The notes beneath the pieces are model-generated. The model had not been told where the DNA came from. It saw only the letters and a list, made by a program, of their open reading frames with translations, and made no database searches. Both the position numbers and the translations under genes were made by a program. This document shows, one piece after another, positions 17,771 through 26,724 of a stretch of 64,000 bases of DNA. The stretch spans positions 62,001 through 126,000 of the forward strand of contig NZ_BJUA01000003.1 in assembly GCF_007989825.1 (NCBI RefSeq). The letters are read 5' to 3'. The first letter of the stretch is position 1; each line of letters begins with the position of its first letter. The DNA comes from Cellulomonas persica (GTDB taxonomy: Bacteria; Actinomycetota; Actinomycetes; Actinomycetales; Cellulomonadaceae).

Positions 17771-19050
17771 CAGTCGTGCACCGTCCCGTCGTGCAGGCGC
17801 GTGGTCGGCAGGTACGCCGGCTCGTACGGGAAGGCTGCCGCGGCCTCGTCGTCGTAGTCGACGCCCAGCCCGACGCTCTCGCCCGGGTGCAGGTAGCCGC
17901 CGGTGAACGTGCAGCTCGTGCGGAACACCTCCAGCGTGTGCGCGCTGTGCGGCATGAGCTCCTGGATGCCGAAGTTGTGGATCGCCAGGCCCAGGTGCAG
18001 CGCGGCGGCCATGCCGACGGGGGAGATGTCGGTCGGCCCGTGGAACCCGGTGCGGACCTGGTACATCGCGGCCTGGTCGGCGATCTTGCGCAGGGCCGTG
18101 ATGCCGCCGGTGTGCGTGACCGAGCCGCGCACGTAGTCGATCAGCTGCTCGCGCAGGAGCGTCTGGTAGTCCCACGCCGTGTTGAAGACCTCGCCGATCG
18201 CGAGCGGCGTGGTGGTGTGCTGCCGGACGAGGCGCAGCGCCTCCTGGTTCTCGGCGGGCGTGCAGTCCTCGAGCCAGAACAGGTCGTAGGGCTCGAGCGA
18301 CTTGCCGAGCTTGGCCGCCTCGATGGGGCGCATCCGGTGGTGACCGTCGTGCAGCAGCGGGAGGCCGGGGCCGAACTCGGCGCGCACGGCCTCGAACACC
18401 GTGGGGATGTGGCGCAGGTAGGCGCGCGTGTCCCAGTCCTCCTCGACGGGCAGGGGGACGCGCTGCGCGGGTTCGTAGTCGTAGCGGCCGCCCGTGGACG
18501 TCGGCTGGCTCGCGACCCCGTAGACCGTGCGTACCCCCGGCACGGAGGTCTGCACGCGGATCGATCGGAAGCCCTCGTCGAGGTGGCGCCGCACGGAGTC
18601 GAGCAGCTCGGGCACGTCGCGCCCCGAGGCGTGCCCGTACGCCATGAGCCCGGCGCGGCTGGCGCCGCCGAGGAGCTGGTAGAGCGGCATGCCGGCGCGC
18701 TTGGCCTTGATGTCCCACAGCGCGACGTCGACCGCGGCGATCGCCGCCATCGTCACCGGGCCGCGGCGCCAGTACGCCGAGCGGTACAGGAACTGCCAGG
18801 TGTCCTCGATGCGCTGCGCGTCGCGGCCGAGCAGCAGGGGGACCACGTGGTCGGCGAGGTAGCTCGCGACGGCGAGCTCGCGACCGTTGAGCGTCGCGTC
18901 GCCCAGACCGACGAGGCCGTCGCCGGTCGTGAGGCGCAGCGTGACGAAGTTGCGGTCGGGGCTCGCCACCAGGACCTCGGCGCGCGCGATCGCATCGCGT
19001 TCGGCAGGCTCGGGGACGGCGATCGGCAGGGCGAGCGGCGTGGTGCTCAC
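17767..19050 (-). CDS. manD: D-mannonate dehydratase (enolase superfamily, ManD/RspA)
   Basis: 427 aa. ManD dehydrates D-mannonate to 2-keto-3-deoxy-D-gluconate. The enolase fold shows in the N-terminal cap, [56 protein letters not shown] and IGEVFN (the three metal ligands Asp/Glu/Glu), and [17 protein letters not shown]. The last, with GRYDYEP, is ManD-type. Start: GTG behind GAGGAG. Overlap with aguA places both in one operon controlled from the lacI-manD spacer. Some members of this family have poor mannonate activity, but the gene context favours it here. Confidence 0.9.
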   Translation of the reverse strand: MSTTPLALPIAVPEPAERDAIARAEVLVASPDRNFVTLRLTTGDGLVGLGDATLNGRELAVASYLADHVVPLLLGRDAQRIEDTWQFLYRSAYWRRGPVTMAAIAAVDVALWDIKAKRAGMPLYQLLGGASRAGLMAYGHASGRDVPELLDSVRRHLDEGFRSIRVQTSVPGVRTVYGVASQPTSTGGRYDYEPAQRVPLPVEEDWDTRAYLRHIPTVFEAVRAEFGPGLPLLHDGHHRMRPIEAAKLGKSLEPYDLFWLEDCTPAENQEALRLVRQHTTTPLAIGEVFNTAWDYQTLLREQLIDYVRGSVTHTGGITALRKIADQAAMYQVRTGFHGPTDISPVGMAAALHLGLAIHNFGIQELMPHSAHTLEVFRTSCTFTGGYLHPGESVGLGVDYDDEAAAAFPYEPAYLPTTRLHDGTVHDW

Positions 19051-19107
19051 GGTGGGTCTCCTCGCAGGGGCGGCGCCGGTGCCGCCCGATTGTGACCCTG
19101 TGACGAT

Positions 19108-19118
19108 AACCAGCGGTT
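19108..19118. promoter_or_regulatory. Additional dyad in the manD-lacI spacer
   Basis: AACC-AGC-GGTT is a perfect 4-bp inverted repeat with a 3-base spacer, 21 bp from the centre-type site C. It may be a weaker half of the regulator's binding region. Confidence 0.35.
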
Positions 19119-19128
19119 TCACCCCTTG

Positions 19129-19140
19129 GCAACCGTTTGC
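19129..19140. promoter_or_regulatory. LacI-family operator-like dyad, site C (manD/lacI)
   Basis: GCAACCGTTTGC matches 5 of 6 pairs about a central CG and lies in the divergent spacer, 79 bp before the lacI ATG and 78 bp before the manD GTG. It shares GCAASCGTTWGC with sites A and B. Confidence 0.75.
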
Positions 19141-19219
19141 GCATAGTTGCCTTCGCGGCGTCGACAGGCGAGGATTGGCGCGGACCGACGCCCCCCACGT
19201 CCTCGCCCGGAGGCACCCG

Positions 19220-20221
19220 ATGGCAGAACGAGCAGCGACCCTCCGCGATGTCGCGGAGCGTAGCGGCGTCGCCGTCTCGACCGCCTCGCGAGCCCTCACC
19301 AAGCCGGGTCGCGTCAGCGAGGCCACCGCGCAGCGCGTCCTCGACGCCGCCCGCGAGCTCGGGTACTCGGCATCCGCCGCGGGCCGTGCGCTCAGCTCGG
19401 GCCGCACCTGGACCGTCGCGCTCGTCGTCCCCGACATCGCCAACCCGTTCTTCTTCGGCGTCATCCGCGGGACGCAGTCGCGGCTGCGCGAGGGCGGGTA
19501 CGCGCACGTGCTGGTCGACACCGAGGAGTCCGTCGAGGCGGAGGAGCGCACGCTGCGCTCGTTCCGGCGTTCCGTCGACGGCGTGATCCTCGCCGCCTCG
19601 CGGCTCGACGACGAGAGCCTGGTGGCCTGGTCCGCGGACGTCCCGATGGTCACCCTGAATCGCGCGTTCCCCGCGCTGACCTGCCCGAGCGTCGTCATCG
19701 ACACGCCCGGCGGGGCCGTGCAGGCGCTCGAGCACCTGACCTCGCTCGGCCACCGCCGCATCGCCTACGCCGGCGGTCCACGCACGTCGTGGTCCGACGG
19801 TCGCCGCCGCGCCGCGCTCACCTCCGCCGCCGACCGCCTCGGCGTCGAGGTCGTCGTCCTCGGCCCCTACGCGCCGCAGCGCGAGGCCGGCTCGGCCGCC
19901 GCGGACGCGGTCGTCCAGTCCGGCGTCACCGCGGTGCTCGCGTTCAACGACCTGCTCGCCTTCGGGATCCTCGAGCGCCTCGAGAGCCGGGGTGTGCGCG
20001 TGCCCGACGAGGTGAGCGTCGTCGGCTGCGACGACGTGTTCGGCGCGGACCTGGTCCGCCCGTCGCTCACGACCGTGCGCGCCCCGCTCGAGAAGGCCGG
20101 TCACCACGCGGCGGACCTGCTGCTCGCGTCGCTCGACCCGGTCCACCCCCGCATCGGCGCCCCGGTCGAGCTGCCCACGCACCTCGTCGTCCGCGAGTCC
20201 TCGGGCCCCGCCCGGTCCTGA
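19220..20221 (+). CDS. LacI-family transcriptional regulator
   Basis: 333 aa. Helix-turn-helix at about residues 7-28 ([20 protein letters not shown]), hinge helix near [12 protein letters not shown], then a periplasmic-binding-protein-like sensor with [17 protein letters not shown] and the end [21 protein letters not shown]. The ATG follows GGAGG. The gene is divergent from manD-aguA, and the three matching dyads before uxaC, the importer and manD make this the likely regulon repressor, with glucuronate, fructuronate or a later intermediate as inducer. That assignment is inference. Confidence 0.9.
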   Translation: MAERAATLRDVAERSGVAVSTASRALTKPGRVSEATAQRVLDAARELGYSASAAGRALSSGRTWTVALVVPDIANPFFFGVIRGTQSRLREGGYAHVLVDTEESVEAEERTLRSFRRSVDGVILAASRLDDESLVAWSADVPMVTLNRAFPALTCPSVVIDTPGGAVQALEHLTSLGHRRIAYAGGPRTSWSDGRRRAALTSAADRLGVEVVVLGPYAPQREAGSAAADAVVQSGVTAVLAFNDLLAFGILERLESRGVRVPDEVSVVGCDDVFGADLVRPSLTTVRAPLEKAGHHAADLLLASLDPVHPRIGAPVELPTHLVVRESSGPARS

Positions 20222-20272
20222 CCCCTGCGTCCGCGGGGCACCGCCCTCGCGACGAGCAGCCGCGACGTCCGA

Positions 20273-20328
20273 CGACGACCTCGGCCCCCCACCGGGCACC
20301 GGGTGCCGGTGGGAGGCCGAGGTCGTCG
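20273..20328. terminator. Large bidirectional terminator between lacI and the sigma-factor partner gene
   Basis: CGACGACCTCGGCC (20273-20286) and its exact complement (20315-20328) form a 14-bp stem, and inner bases CCCACCGG/CCGGTGGG continue it after one mismatch. It sits between two convergent genes and can serve both. Confidence 0.8.
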
Positions 20329-20357
20329 GGCTCGTCGCGGTCAGGGGCCGGTCGCCG

Positions 20358-21116
20358 TCATGGCAGGTCGGGGTCCGTGCCCTGGTAGAACTCGCCGATG
20401 ACCGTCTCGCCGTCGGACTCGTACACCGGGATGACGCGCACCGTGCCCGTGGTGTCCGCCGCCCGGGCGGCGGCGTCCGCGGGGCTGGCCGGGGTGTCCT
20501 GGGCGAGGTCGGTCGCGTAGACGTAGCCGCTGCGGCCGTTGGTGGCCTCGACCGCCACCAGGTCCGGCTCGCCGGCGTCCGAGCCGAGGACGCCGTACGT
20601 GTCGCCGTTCGCGTTGACGCCCAGCGTGGTCGCCTCACGGTGGCTGTAGGTGAACACGCCCTCCCAGCGCAGGGTGCTGGAGGCGTCGATCGTCGTCGTC
20701 CCCGAACCGGTCACCGGCAGCGCGTAGGTGGTGACCTCGCCGGCGCCGCACGTCACGCTGCTGCCGTCCGCGAACCCGACGTCGCCCTGCGTGAGGCACG
20801 TGATCTGGAGCTCGACGTGGGTCGCGTCGGACGGCTGTGCACCCAGGTCGACGACCTGAGGGCCGGTCGCGGCGACGACCACGGGGTCGGCGACGTCGTC
20901 GACCCGGTCGCTGCCGGGCAGCAGGCCGAGGCCGGCGGCTGCGGCCGTCGCACCGCCGAGGACGACCGCGAACCCGGCGCCGCCCGCGAACCAGCGCACC
21001 GCGTGGCGGCGTGCGGGGGCCTGCGTGCGGGCGTGGGCGGACTGGCTGACGTGCTCGACGAGCGCGGAGCGCAGCGCGGCGGTGTAGGCGTCGCGGGTGT
21101 CGGGCGTGACGGTCAT
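20358..21116 (-). CDS. Membrane-anchored protein, possible anti-sigma partner
   Basis: 252 aa. The cytoplasmic N-terminus (1-47) is followed by one membrane helix (about 48-70) and a Gly/Thr-rich extracytoplasmic domain with two Cys (near 119 and 134). ATGA overlap with the upstream ECF sigma gene puts it where anti-sigma factors usually lie. However, no zinc HxxxCxxC anti-sigma motif is visible in the N-terminus, so the role is inferred from position alone. The start ATG follows GAGGAGG. Confidence 0.65.
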   Translation of the reverse strand: MTVTPDTRDAYTAALRSALVEHVSQSAHARTQAPARRHAVRWFAGGAGFAVVLGGATAAAAGLGLLPGSDRVDDVADPVVVAATGPQVVDLGAQPSDATHVELQITCLTQGDVGFADGSSVTCGAGEVTTYALPVTGSGTTTIDASSTLRWEGVFTYSHREATTLGVNANGDTYGVLGSDAGEPDLVAVEATNGRSGYVYATDLAQDTPASPADAAARAADTTGTVRVIPVYESDGETVIGEFYQGTDPDLP

Positions 21117-21679
21117 GGTGCGACCTCCTCGAGGGTCGGTTGGGGGAGGGCCGCGCGCAGGCGGGCGCGGGCCCGGTGGAGACGGGACTTGGCGGCGGGC
21201 ACGCTCACCCCGACCGCCTCGGCGGCGTCGGCGAGCGGCAGGCCGTCGAGCACGACGAGCGCGACGAGCCGGCGGTCGGTCGCCGACAGGCCTCGCAGGC
21301 CCGCGACGAGACGCGGGTCGGCCTGGCGGTCGAGCACGTCGTCGGCGACGTCGCGTGCGTCGTCGGGGCGTGGCAGCCGCGAGAGGAACGCCTCGTAGCG
21401 GCGCGTGCTGCGGGCGGCGTTGCGTGCGAGGTTCGTCGTGGTGACGAGCAGCCACGGCAGCACCGAGCCGCGCACCAGACGCACGCTCGCGCGACGGCGC
21501 CACAGCTCGAGGAATGCGCTCGCGGCGACGTCGTCGACGTCGGCCGCAGCGACCACGAGCCGTGCCGCGTGCCGCCGGACGCGTGCGTGGTGGCGGTCGA
21601 ACAGCAGCCCGAAGGCGGCTCCGTCACCTGCGCACGCCGCGTGCCACGCGGTCGTGTCGTCGATCGGTTCCTCGCTCAC
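21113..21679 (-). CDS. ECF-type RNA polymerase sigma factor
   Basis: 188 aa from the GTG giving VSEEPIDD; an alternative GTG 36 bases upstream would add twelve residues. Region 2 spans about 20-85 (FGLLFDRHHARVRRHAARLV, then DDVAASAFLELWRR), and region 4 spans about 120-175 (LSATDRRLVALVVLDGLPLADAAEAVGVSVPAAKSRLHRARARL). No extra C-terminal domain. Overlaps the membrane protein gene by 3-4 bases. Likely controls an envelope or stress regulon; the promoter it reads is unknown. Confidence 0.88.
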   Translation of the reverse strand: MSEEPIDDTTAWHAACAGDGAAFGLLFDRHHARVRRHAARLVVAAADVDDVAASAFLELWRRRASVRLVRGSVLPWLLVTTTNLARNAARSTRRYEAFLSRLPRPDDARDVADDVLDRQADPRLVAGLRGLSATDRRLVALVVLDGLPLADAAEAVGVSVPAAKSRLHRARARLRAALPQPTLEEVAP

Positions 21680-21769
21680 ACCTCGAAGTGTCCGGACGCG
21701 GCCGTGCGGTTGCACGCACCACGCCCGCGACCGGTGGGGCGAGCTCCGGCGGCTCCTGCGGCGGACGGC

Positions 21770-22459
21770 TCAGGCGGTACGGGGACGCGCGCGTGCCGAC
21801 CAGTCGGCCCAGCTGCGTGAGATCGCCCGGACGTCGTCGATCTCGAGCGCACCGGGCAGCGGGCCGGTGTCCGGGCCGGCGCGCAGGCCGTCGAGCAGGA
21901 TCGTCGCGTAGCGACGGTAGGCGTCCGGGGCGACGTCGGTCGCGTGCTTGGCCAGCTCGGTGACCATCCACAGGATCATGGGCACGTCCTGGCTCGTCGC
22001 GCCGTCGCGCAGGTCGCCCTCCTCGTGGGCGCGCACGAACAGCGCGTCCGCGACGTCGGCGACGCTCCGTGCGACGTCGGGCAGGAGCTCGTCGTGGCCG
22101 CCCAGGGCGGCGTCGCGCACGCCCATGTTCTCCACCAGCAGGTCGGTCATGTGCGTGACGAGCAGCACGAGGCCGTCCCACGCGCGGGGTGCGGCCGTGG
22201 CGTCGTCGGCGACCGCGAGGACGTCCTGCAGCGGGACCTCGAGAGCAGCGTCGAGCAGCTCCGCGCGGTCGGCGAACCGGCGGTACACGGTTCCGACGCC
22301 GACCCCGGCGCGGTGCGCGACCTCGTTGAAACCGACGCCCAGTCCGTGCTCGGCGTACAGCTCGCGGGCGGCCGCGACGATGCGCTCACGGTTGCGCTCG
22401 GCGTCGCGGCGCAACGGGGCGCGCGGGGCCTGGCGGCTCGCCTGGGACTCCTCGGTCAT
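21770..22459 (-). CDS. TetR-family regulator of the MMPL transporter
   Basis: 229 aa. N-terminal helix-turn-helix at about residues 20-65 (RERIVAAARELYAEHGLGVGFNEVAHRAGVGVGTVYRRFADRAELL), followed by an all-helical ligand domain with SxxVPMILWMVTELAKHA. Divergent from the MMPL gene 169 bp away, the usual arrangement for a TetR repressor and its efflux pump. The ATG start is at the family-consistent position; the open frame beyond it is antisense to the transporter. Confidence 0.88.
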   Translation of the reverse strand: MTEESQASRQAPRAPLRRDAERNRERIVAAARELYAEHGLGVGFNEVAHRAGVGVGTVYRRFADRAELLDAALEVPLQDVLAVADDATAAPRAWDGLVLLVTHMTDLLVENMGVRDAALGGHDELLPDVARSVADVADALFVRAHEEGDLRDGATSQDVPMILWMVTELAKHATDVAPDAYRRYATILLDGLRAGPDTGPLPGALEIDDVRAISRSWADWSARARPRTA

Positions 22460-22492
22460 GCGCACAGGGTAGCCCTCAAGCGGATACCTGAG

Positions 22493-22543
22493 ATCAACTT
22501 CACAGGACGACGACGGCCACAACCGGATGAGCCCCATCAACTT
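22493..22543. promoter_or_regulatory. Direct repeat in the tetR-MMPL spacer
   Basis: ATCAACTT occurs at 22493-22500 and 22536-22543, 43 bp apart, in an otherwise GC-rich spacer. It could mark regulator contacts, but no clear dyad is formed. Confidence 0.3.
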
Positions 22544-22627
22544 TCGGCCTACGATGCCCGAGGACCGATGCGGCGACCAGCCGTGCGTGGCGACGAGCCG
22601 GCGGAGCCGGCGGGAGGACACCCCCTC

Positions 22628-25174
22628 ATGGCGGAGATGCTCTATCGGCTCGGCAAGTTCGCGGCGCACCGCGCGTGGCTCGTCATCGGCGCCTGGCTCG
22701 CCGCGCTCGGGCTCGCCGTCGGCGCGTTCCTGACCTTCGGCGGCACGCTCACCGAGGCCATCGAGATCCCCGGGACGCCCACCGCGGAGGTCACCGACCG
22801 TCTCGCCGAGGAGCTTCCCGCCGCGAGCGGCGCGACGGGTCGCGTCGTGTTCGTCAGCACGGACGGCTCCGCGCTCACCGACGAGCAGCAGGCCGGCATC
22901 GGCGACGCGCTCGCGCAGGTCGCCGAGATCGACGGCGTCGTGATGGTGAACGACCCGTTCGCCACCGAGGCGCAGCGCGCCGAGCAGGCGGCAAAGGTCG
23001 CCGAGGGCGAGAAGCAGGTGACCGACGGGCGCGCGCAGCTCGACGCGGGTCAGCAGCAGCTCGACGACGGCCAGGCGCAGCTCGACGCCGGCCGCGCGCA
23101 GCTCGACGCCGCGCAGGCACAGCTCGACGCGACCGTCGCCGCCGTCGGCCAGAACCCCCAGACCGAGGCCGGCCAGGCCGAGCTCGACGCCCAGAAGGCC
23201 GCGCTCGACGCGCAGCAGGCCGAGATCGACGCGCAGCAGGCGACGATCGACCAGAACCGCGCGCAGCTCGAGGCGCAGGCCCCGCAGCTCGCCGACGCCC
23301 GCGCCCTGCTCGACATGGCGTCCGAGATCCGCTTCGTCTCCGGCGACGGCTCGACCGCGGTCGGCACGGTCTCGTTCGAGCTCCCGCAGCACGAGATCCC
23401 CGACGCGACGAAGGAGGCCGTCGAGTCCGCGATCACGGCCGCGACCCCCGAGGGCGTCACGGCCGACTTCTCGGCCGAGATCGCGCAGGGCTCCATCTCG
23501 CTGGGCGGCACCGCTGAGGCGGTCGGCGTCCTCGTCGCCGGGATCGTGCTCGTCGTCATGCTCGGCACGTTCGTCGCCGCCGGCCTGCCGCTGCTCAACG
23601 CGCTCGTCGGCGTGGGTGTGGCTGCCGCGGCCTCGATGGCGTTCTCCGGCGCGGTCCAGATGACCTCGGTGACCCCGGTGCTCGGCGCGATGCTCGGCCT
23701 GGCCGTCGGCATCGACTACACGTTGTTCATCCTCAACCGGCACCGGCGTCAGCTGAAGATGGGCATGGACGTGCACGAGTCCGTCGGGCTCGCGAACGGC
23801 ACGTCCGGCAACGCGGTGGTGTTCGCGGGCACGACCGTGCTCATCGCGCTGCTGGGGCTCAACCTCACCGGCATCGGCTTCCTGGGCCTCATGGGCACCG
23901 TCGCCGCGTTCAGCATCCTCGTCGCGGTGCTGGTCGCGATCACGCTCACGCCCGCGATGCTCGGACTGCTCGGCCGCCGGATCCTGCCCAAGAAGCACCG
24001 CGACGAGACCACGGCGCCGGTCGCGCACGAGCCGGCCAAGCCCATCGGCAACGGCCGTGCCTGGATCTCGATCGTCGCGGGCATCGGCGTGCTCGTCGTC
24101 ATCGCACTGCCCGCGCTGTCGATGCGCCTCGGCCTGCCGACCGGTGCGTCCGAGCCGGTCGAGTCCACGCAGTACCGCGCCTACACCGCGGTCTCGAAGG
24201 CGTTCGGCGCGGGCGTCAACGGCCCGCTCGTCGTCGTGGCGGACGTGCCCGAGCCCGTGAGCGAGGACGAGCTCGTGTCCGTCCAGGCGCGCATCGGCGG
24301 CCAGCTCATGGAGCAGACCGACGTCGTCGCCGTCGCCCCCGTGGGCACCAACGACGAGCGCGACATGCTCGTCTTCCAGGTCGTCCCGGCCAACGGCCCC
24401 GACAGCGAGACGACCACCGAGCTCGTCCACACGCTGCGCGCGTTGGCCGTCGACGGCGGCGAGGGCACCTTCGCCGTGGCCGGCAACGCGAGCGCGGACA
24501 TCGACATCTCCGAGAAGCTCGCCGACGCGCTGCCCGTCTACCTCGCGGTCGTCATCGGCCTGTCGATCTTCATCCTCATCGCGGTGTTCCGCTCGTTCCT
24601 CGTGCCGATCGTCGCGACCGGCGGCTTCGTGCTCTCGCTGTTCGCGGCGATGGGTGGCGTGACGGCGGTCTACCAGTGGGGCTGGTTCGCGGACGTGTTC
24701 GGCGTCTCGAACCCGGGCCCGGTCCTCAGCTTCCTGCCGACGCTGCTCGTCGGGATCCTGTTCGGCCTGGCGATGGACTACCAGCTGTTCCTGACCTCGG
24801 GCATGCGCGAGGCGTACGCGCACGGCATCCCCGCGCGCAACGCGGTCATGGAGGGCCTGCACGCGGGCCGGGCCGTCGTCACCGCGGCCGGGATCATCAT
24901 GATCTCGGTGTTCGGCGGGTTCATCTTCTCCCACCTCGCCGTCATCCGACCGCTCGGCTTCGCGCTCGCGTTCGGCGTGCTGCTCGACGCGTTCGTCGTG
25001 CGCATGCTGATCATGCCCGCGGTCCTGCACCTCGCCGGTGACAAGGCCTGGTGGCTGCCGAGCTGGATCGACCGCGTCATGCCGGACGTCGACGTCGAGG
25101 GCGCCAAGCTCGAGCGCCGCCACCCGGGCATCCCCGGCGGCACCCCGACCCCGGAGCCCACCCCGACCGCCTGA
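22628..25174 (+). CDS. MMPL/RND-family transporter
   Basis: 848 aa. Membrane helix 1 at about 15-37; extracytoplasmic domain 40-295; helices near 300-450; second extracytoplasmic domain about 505-635; helices 640-815. The paired proton-relay motifs of MMPL proteins are present: GLAVGIDYTLFILNRHRR (about 357-374) and FGLAMDYQLFLTSGMRE (about 711-727). The first outer domain carries a long coiled coil (about 112-232) with five heptads of the AQLDAGQ type. ATG with GGGAGG upstream. Probably exports a lipid or hydrophobic compound; the divergent TetR gene likely controls it. Confidence 0.92.
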   Translation: MAEMLYRLGKFAAHRAWLVIGAWLAALGLAVGAFLTFGGTLTEAIEIPGTPTAEVTDRLAEELPAASGATGRVVFVSTDGSALTDEQQAGIGDALAQVAEIDGVVMVNDPFATEAQRAEQAAKVAEGEKQVTDGRAQLDAGQQQLDDGQAQLDAGRAQLDAAQAQLDATVAAVGQNPQTEAGQAELDAQKAALDAQQAEIDAQQATIDQNRAQLEAQAPQLADARALLDMASEIRFVSGDGSTAVGTVSFELPQHEIPDATKEAVESAITAATPEGVTADFSAEIAQGSISLGGTAEAVGVLVAGIVLVVMLGTFVAAGLPLLNALVGVGVAAAASMAFSGAVQMTSVTPVLGAMLGLAVGIDYTLFILNRHRRQLKMGMDVHESVGLANGTSGNAVVFAGTTVLIALLGLNLTGIGFLGLMGTVAAFSILVAVLVAITLTPAMLGLLGRRILPKKHRDETTAPVAHEPAKPIGNGRAWISIVAGIGVLVVIALPALSMRLGLPTGASEPVESTQYRAYTAVSKAFGAGVNGPLVVVADVPEPVSEDELVSVQARIGGQLMEQTDVVAVAPVGTNDERDMLVFQVVPANGPDSETTTELVHTLRALAVDGGEGTFAVAGNASADIDISEKLADALPVYLAVVIGLSIFILIAVFRSFLVPIVATGGFVLSLFAAMGGVTAVYQWGWFADVFGVSNPGPVLSFLPTLLVGILFGLAMDYQLFLTSGMREAYAHGIPARNAVMEGLHAGRAVVTAAGIIMISVFGGFIFSHLAVIRPLGFALAFGVLLDAFVVRMLIMPAVLHLAGDKAWWLPSWIDRVMPDVDVEGAKLERRHPGIPGGTPTPEPTPTA

Positions 25175-25196
25175 CCTCCGGCAGGTGGGGAGCTGA

Positions 25197-26315
25197 GTCG
25201 GTCCGCTGTGCCGCTGCGGCGGCTGGGCGGTCGGTGGTGCGGTCACGAACCTGTGGAAGTCCAAGGTCCAGCACACCCAGGCCTTCTCGTGGAACTCGTT
25301 GGCCACCGACATGGTCGTCGGCGGGGTCTTGGGTGCTGCGGGTGGCGTGATCGGCAAGGCCGTCGCCCCGATCGCCAAGACCCTCGCCGCGTCCGTCTCG
25401 AACAGTGTGCGCACGGCAACCGCCAAGGCCGGCGGTGCGGTCGCTTCCGCGGCCAGGAAGGCGGGCGACGCGGTCAAGACAGTCGCCAAGCGCGCCACCA
25501 GCACCGCCCGCTCGGCGGGGTCGAAGGCGGCCTCGTCCGCTGACGACGCGCTCGAGGGTGGCGCGTGTGCGTTGATGTCGTTCGCGGCGGACACACGCGT
25601 GCTGCTTGCTGACGGCACGACGAAGCCGATCGCCGAGATCGAGGTAGGCGACGAGGTCCTGGCCGCCGACCCGGTCGACGGGACACAAGCCGGGAAGCCC
25701 GTCGAGGCCGTTCACGTGCACGACGACGCACTGGTCGACCTGGTCGTGGACGGCGCGGTCCTGCGGACCTCCGAGGACTACCCGTTCTGGTCCGTCACCG
25801 ACCAGCAGTTCGAACGCGCCGATCACCTGACACCGGGCGAGGAAGTCCTGACGGCGACCGGCACGACCGCCACCATCGACGGCCTGGACGTGGCCAACAG
25901 CCGCTACGCCCCGGCCCACAACCTCACCATCACCGATCTGCACACGTACTACGTGCTCGCCGGCAACACCGCTACCCTCGTCCACAACTGCGGCCAGGCC
26001 GCAGAAGCAGCAGGCGGAGGTGCGAGGTCCGTCGTCGCCTCGACCGACGTCGTCACGACCCCCTCAGCGATGGACGGCCTGACGGCGAGCCAAGTCGACG
26101 ACCTGGCCAGAAACGCCGGCTACGAAGTCTTGCCGGGCAGGGCGGGCGCCGCGAATCCTGCGACGCGCTACTACGCACCGGGCACCAACCGCTCCGTTGG
26201 GTTCCGCGTTCTGCCCGAGGGAGTTACGGGGCAGTCAGGGGTGAAAGCCGGGCCCTACCTACGCTTCTTCGGCGGGCCGAACGCGGGCCAGCGAATCCCC
26301 CTGGAGGCACTATGA
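25197..26315 (+). pseudogene. 5'-truncated polymorphic toxin: pretoxin Hint plus C-terminal toxin domain
   Basis: The first ATG is at 25299 (338 aa), but family-like sequence (GGAVTNLWKSKVQ) already appears upstream in the same frame back to about 25220, directly behind a stop at 25194. So the N-terminal delivery part is missing. A Gly/Ala-rich linker is followed by a Hint autoprocessing domain (Cys90 in CALMSF, LLADGTTKPI, LHTYYVLAGN, end HN-Cys231). The block-B His (TxxH) is replaced by Tyr161 (TSEDYPFW). The last 105 residues are the toxin domain, with NPATRYY, GFRVLPEG and KAGPYLRFFGGPNAG; its activity is unrecognised. The stop overlaps the next gene (ATGA). It could be expressed as a fragment, or be a silent donor. 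Confidence 0.8.
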
Positions 26316-26641
26316 CCGGCCTGACACCACTGCACGAAGCGCTGCTGGAACTCGGGCTCGAAGACTGGATCCCTCTTCCCGAGATCCTCGACACGCCGGA
26401 GGTACGCCCGCTTGTCGAGGAAGGGAAAGCGGTCGGTCTCGTCTCCCGCGCGCTGGCCGACCTCTTGGCGCAGGACCGGATCCAGGTGTGGTTCGGGCAG
26501 TGGTCGGCGGACCCGAGCCCTGCACCTCGTGAGTTGGCTGAGGAGCTGCTGCTCGACGAGCGCCGGTACTCCTTCGGCGCCGAGGATGCGGGGCTGAACC
26601 GGGTGTACTTCGTGAACGTCGCGAACTTCCGTGCCGAGTAG
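26312..26641 (+). CDS. Probable immunity protein for the first toxin domain
   Basis: 109 aa, acidic, no signal or membrane segment. Two helical regions (MTGLTPLHEALLELGLEDWIP; EEGKAVGLVSRALADLLAQD) precede a strand-rich end with RIQVWFG and NRVYFVNVANF. The size, acidity and 4-bp overlap with the toxin stop are what polymorphic-toxin immunity genes show. The ribosome site GGAGG lies in the toxin tail. No named immunity family is recognised, so the role rests on context. Confidence 0.7.
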   Translation: MTGLTPLHEALLELGLEDWIPLPEILDTPEVRPLVEEGKAVGLVSRALADLLAQDRIQVWFGQWSADPSPAPRELAEELLLDERRYSFGAEDAGLNRVYFVNVANFRAE

Positions 26642-26724
26642 AGAGCGTCTGTCGACGACGTGTTGAGGCCGACCCGCTGACGTCGGGACTGCTGCAGGGT
26701 CGGTTGACACCGGGCGAGTGGTGA

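Noticed and set aside
17771..20638. Minus-strand open frame continuing for 950 codons upstream of aguA
   Set aside because: It is antisense or out of frame with manD, lacI and the sigma-partner gene, is Arg/Pro-rich, and has no family pattern. AguA itself starts at 17770.
22460..25618. Minus-strand open frame opposite the MMPL transporter
   Set aside because: Shadow of the transporter; only its last 229 codons, the TetR protein, are real.
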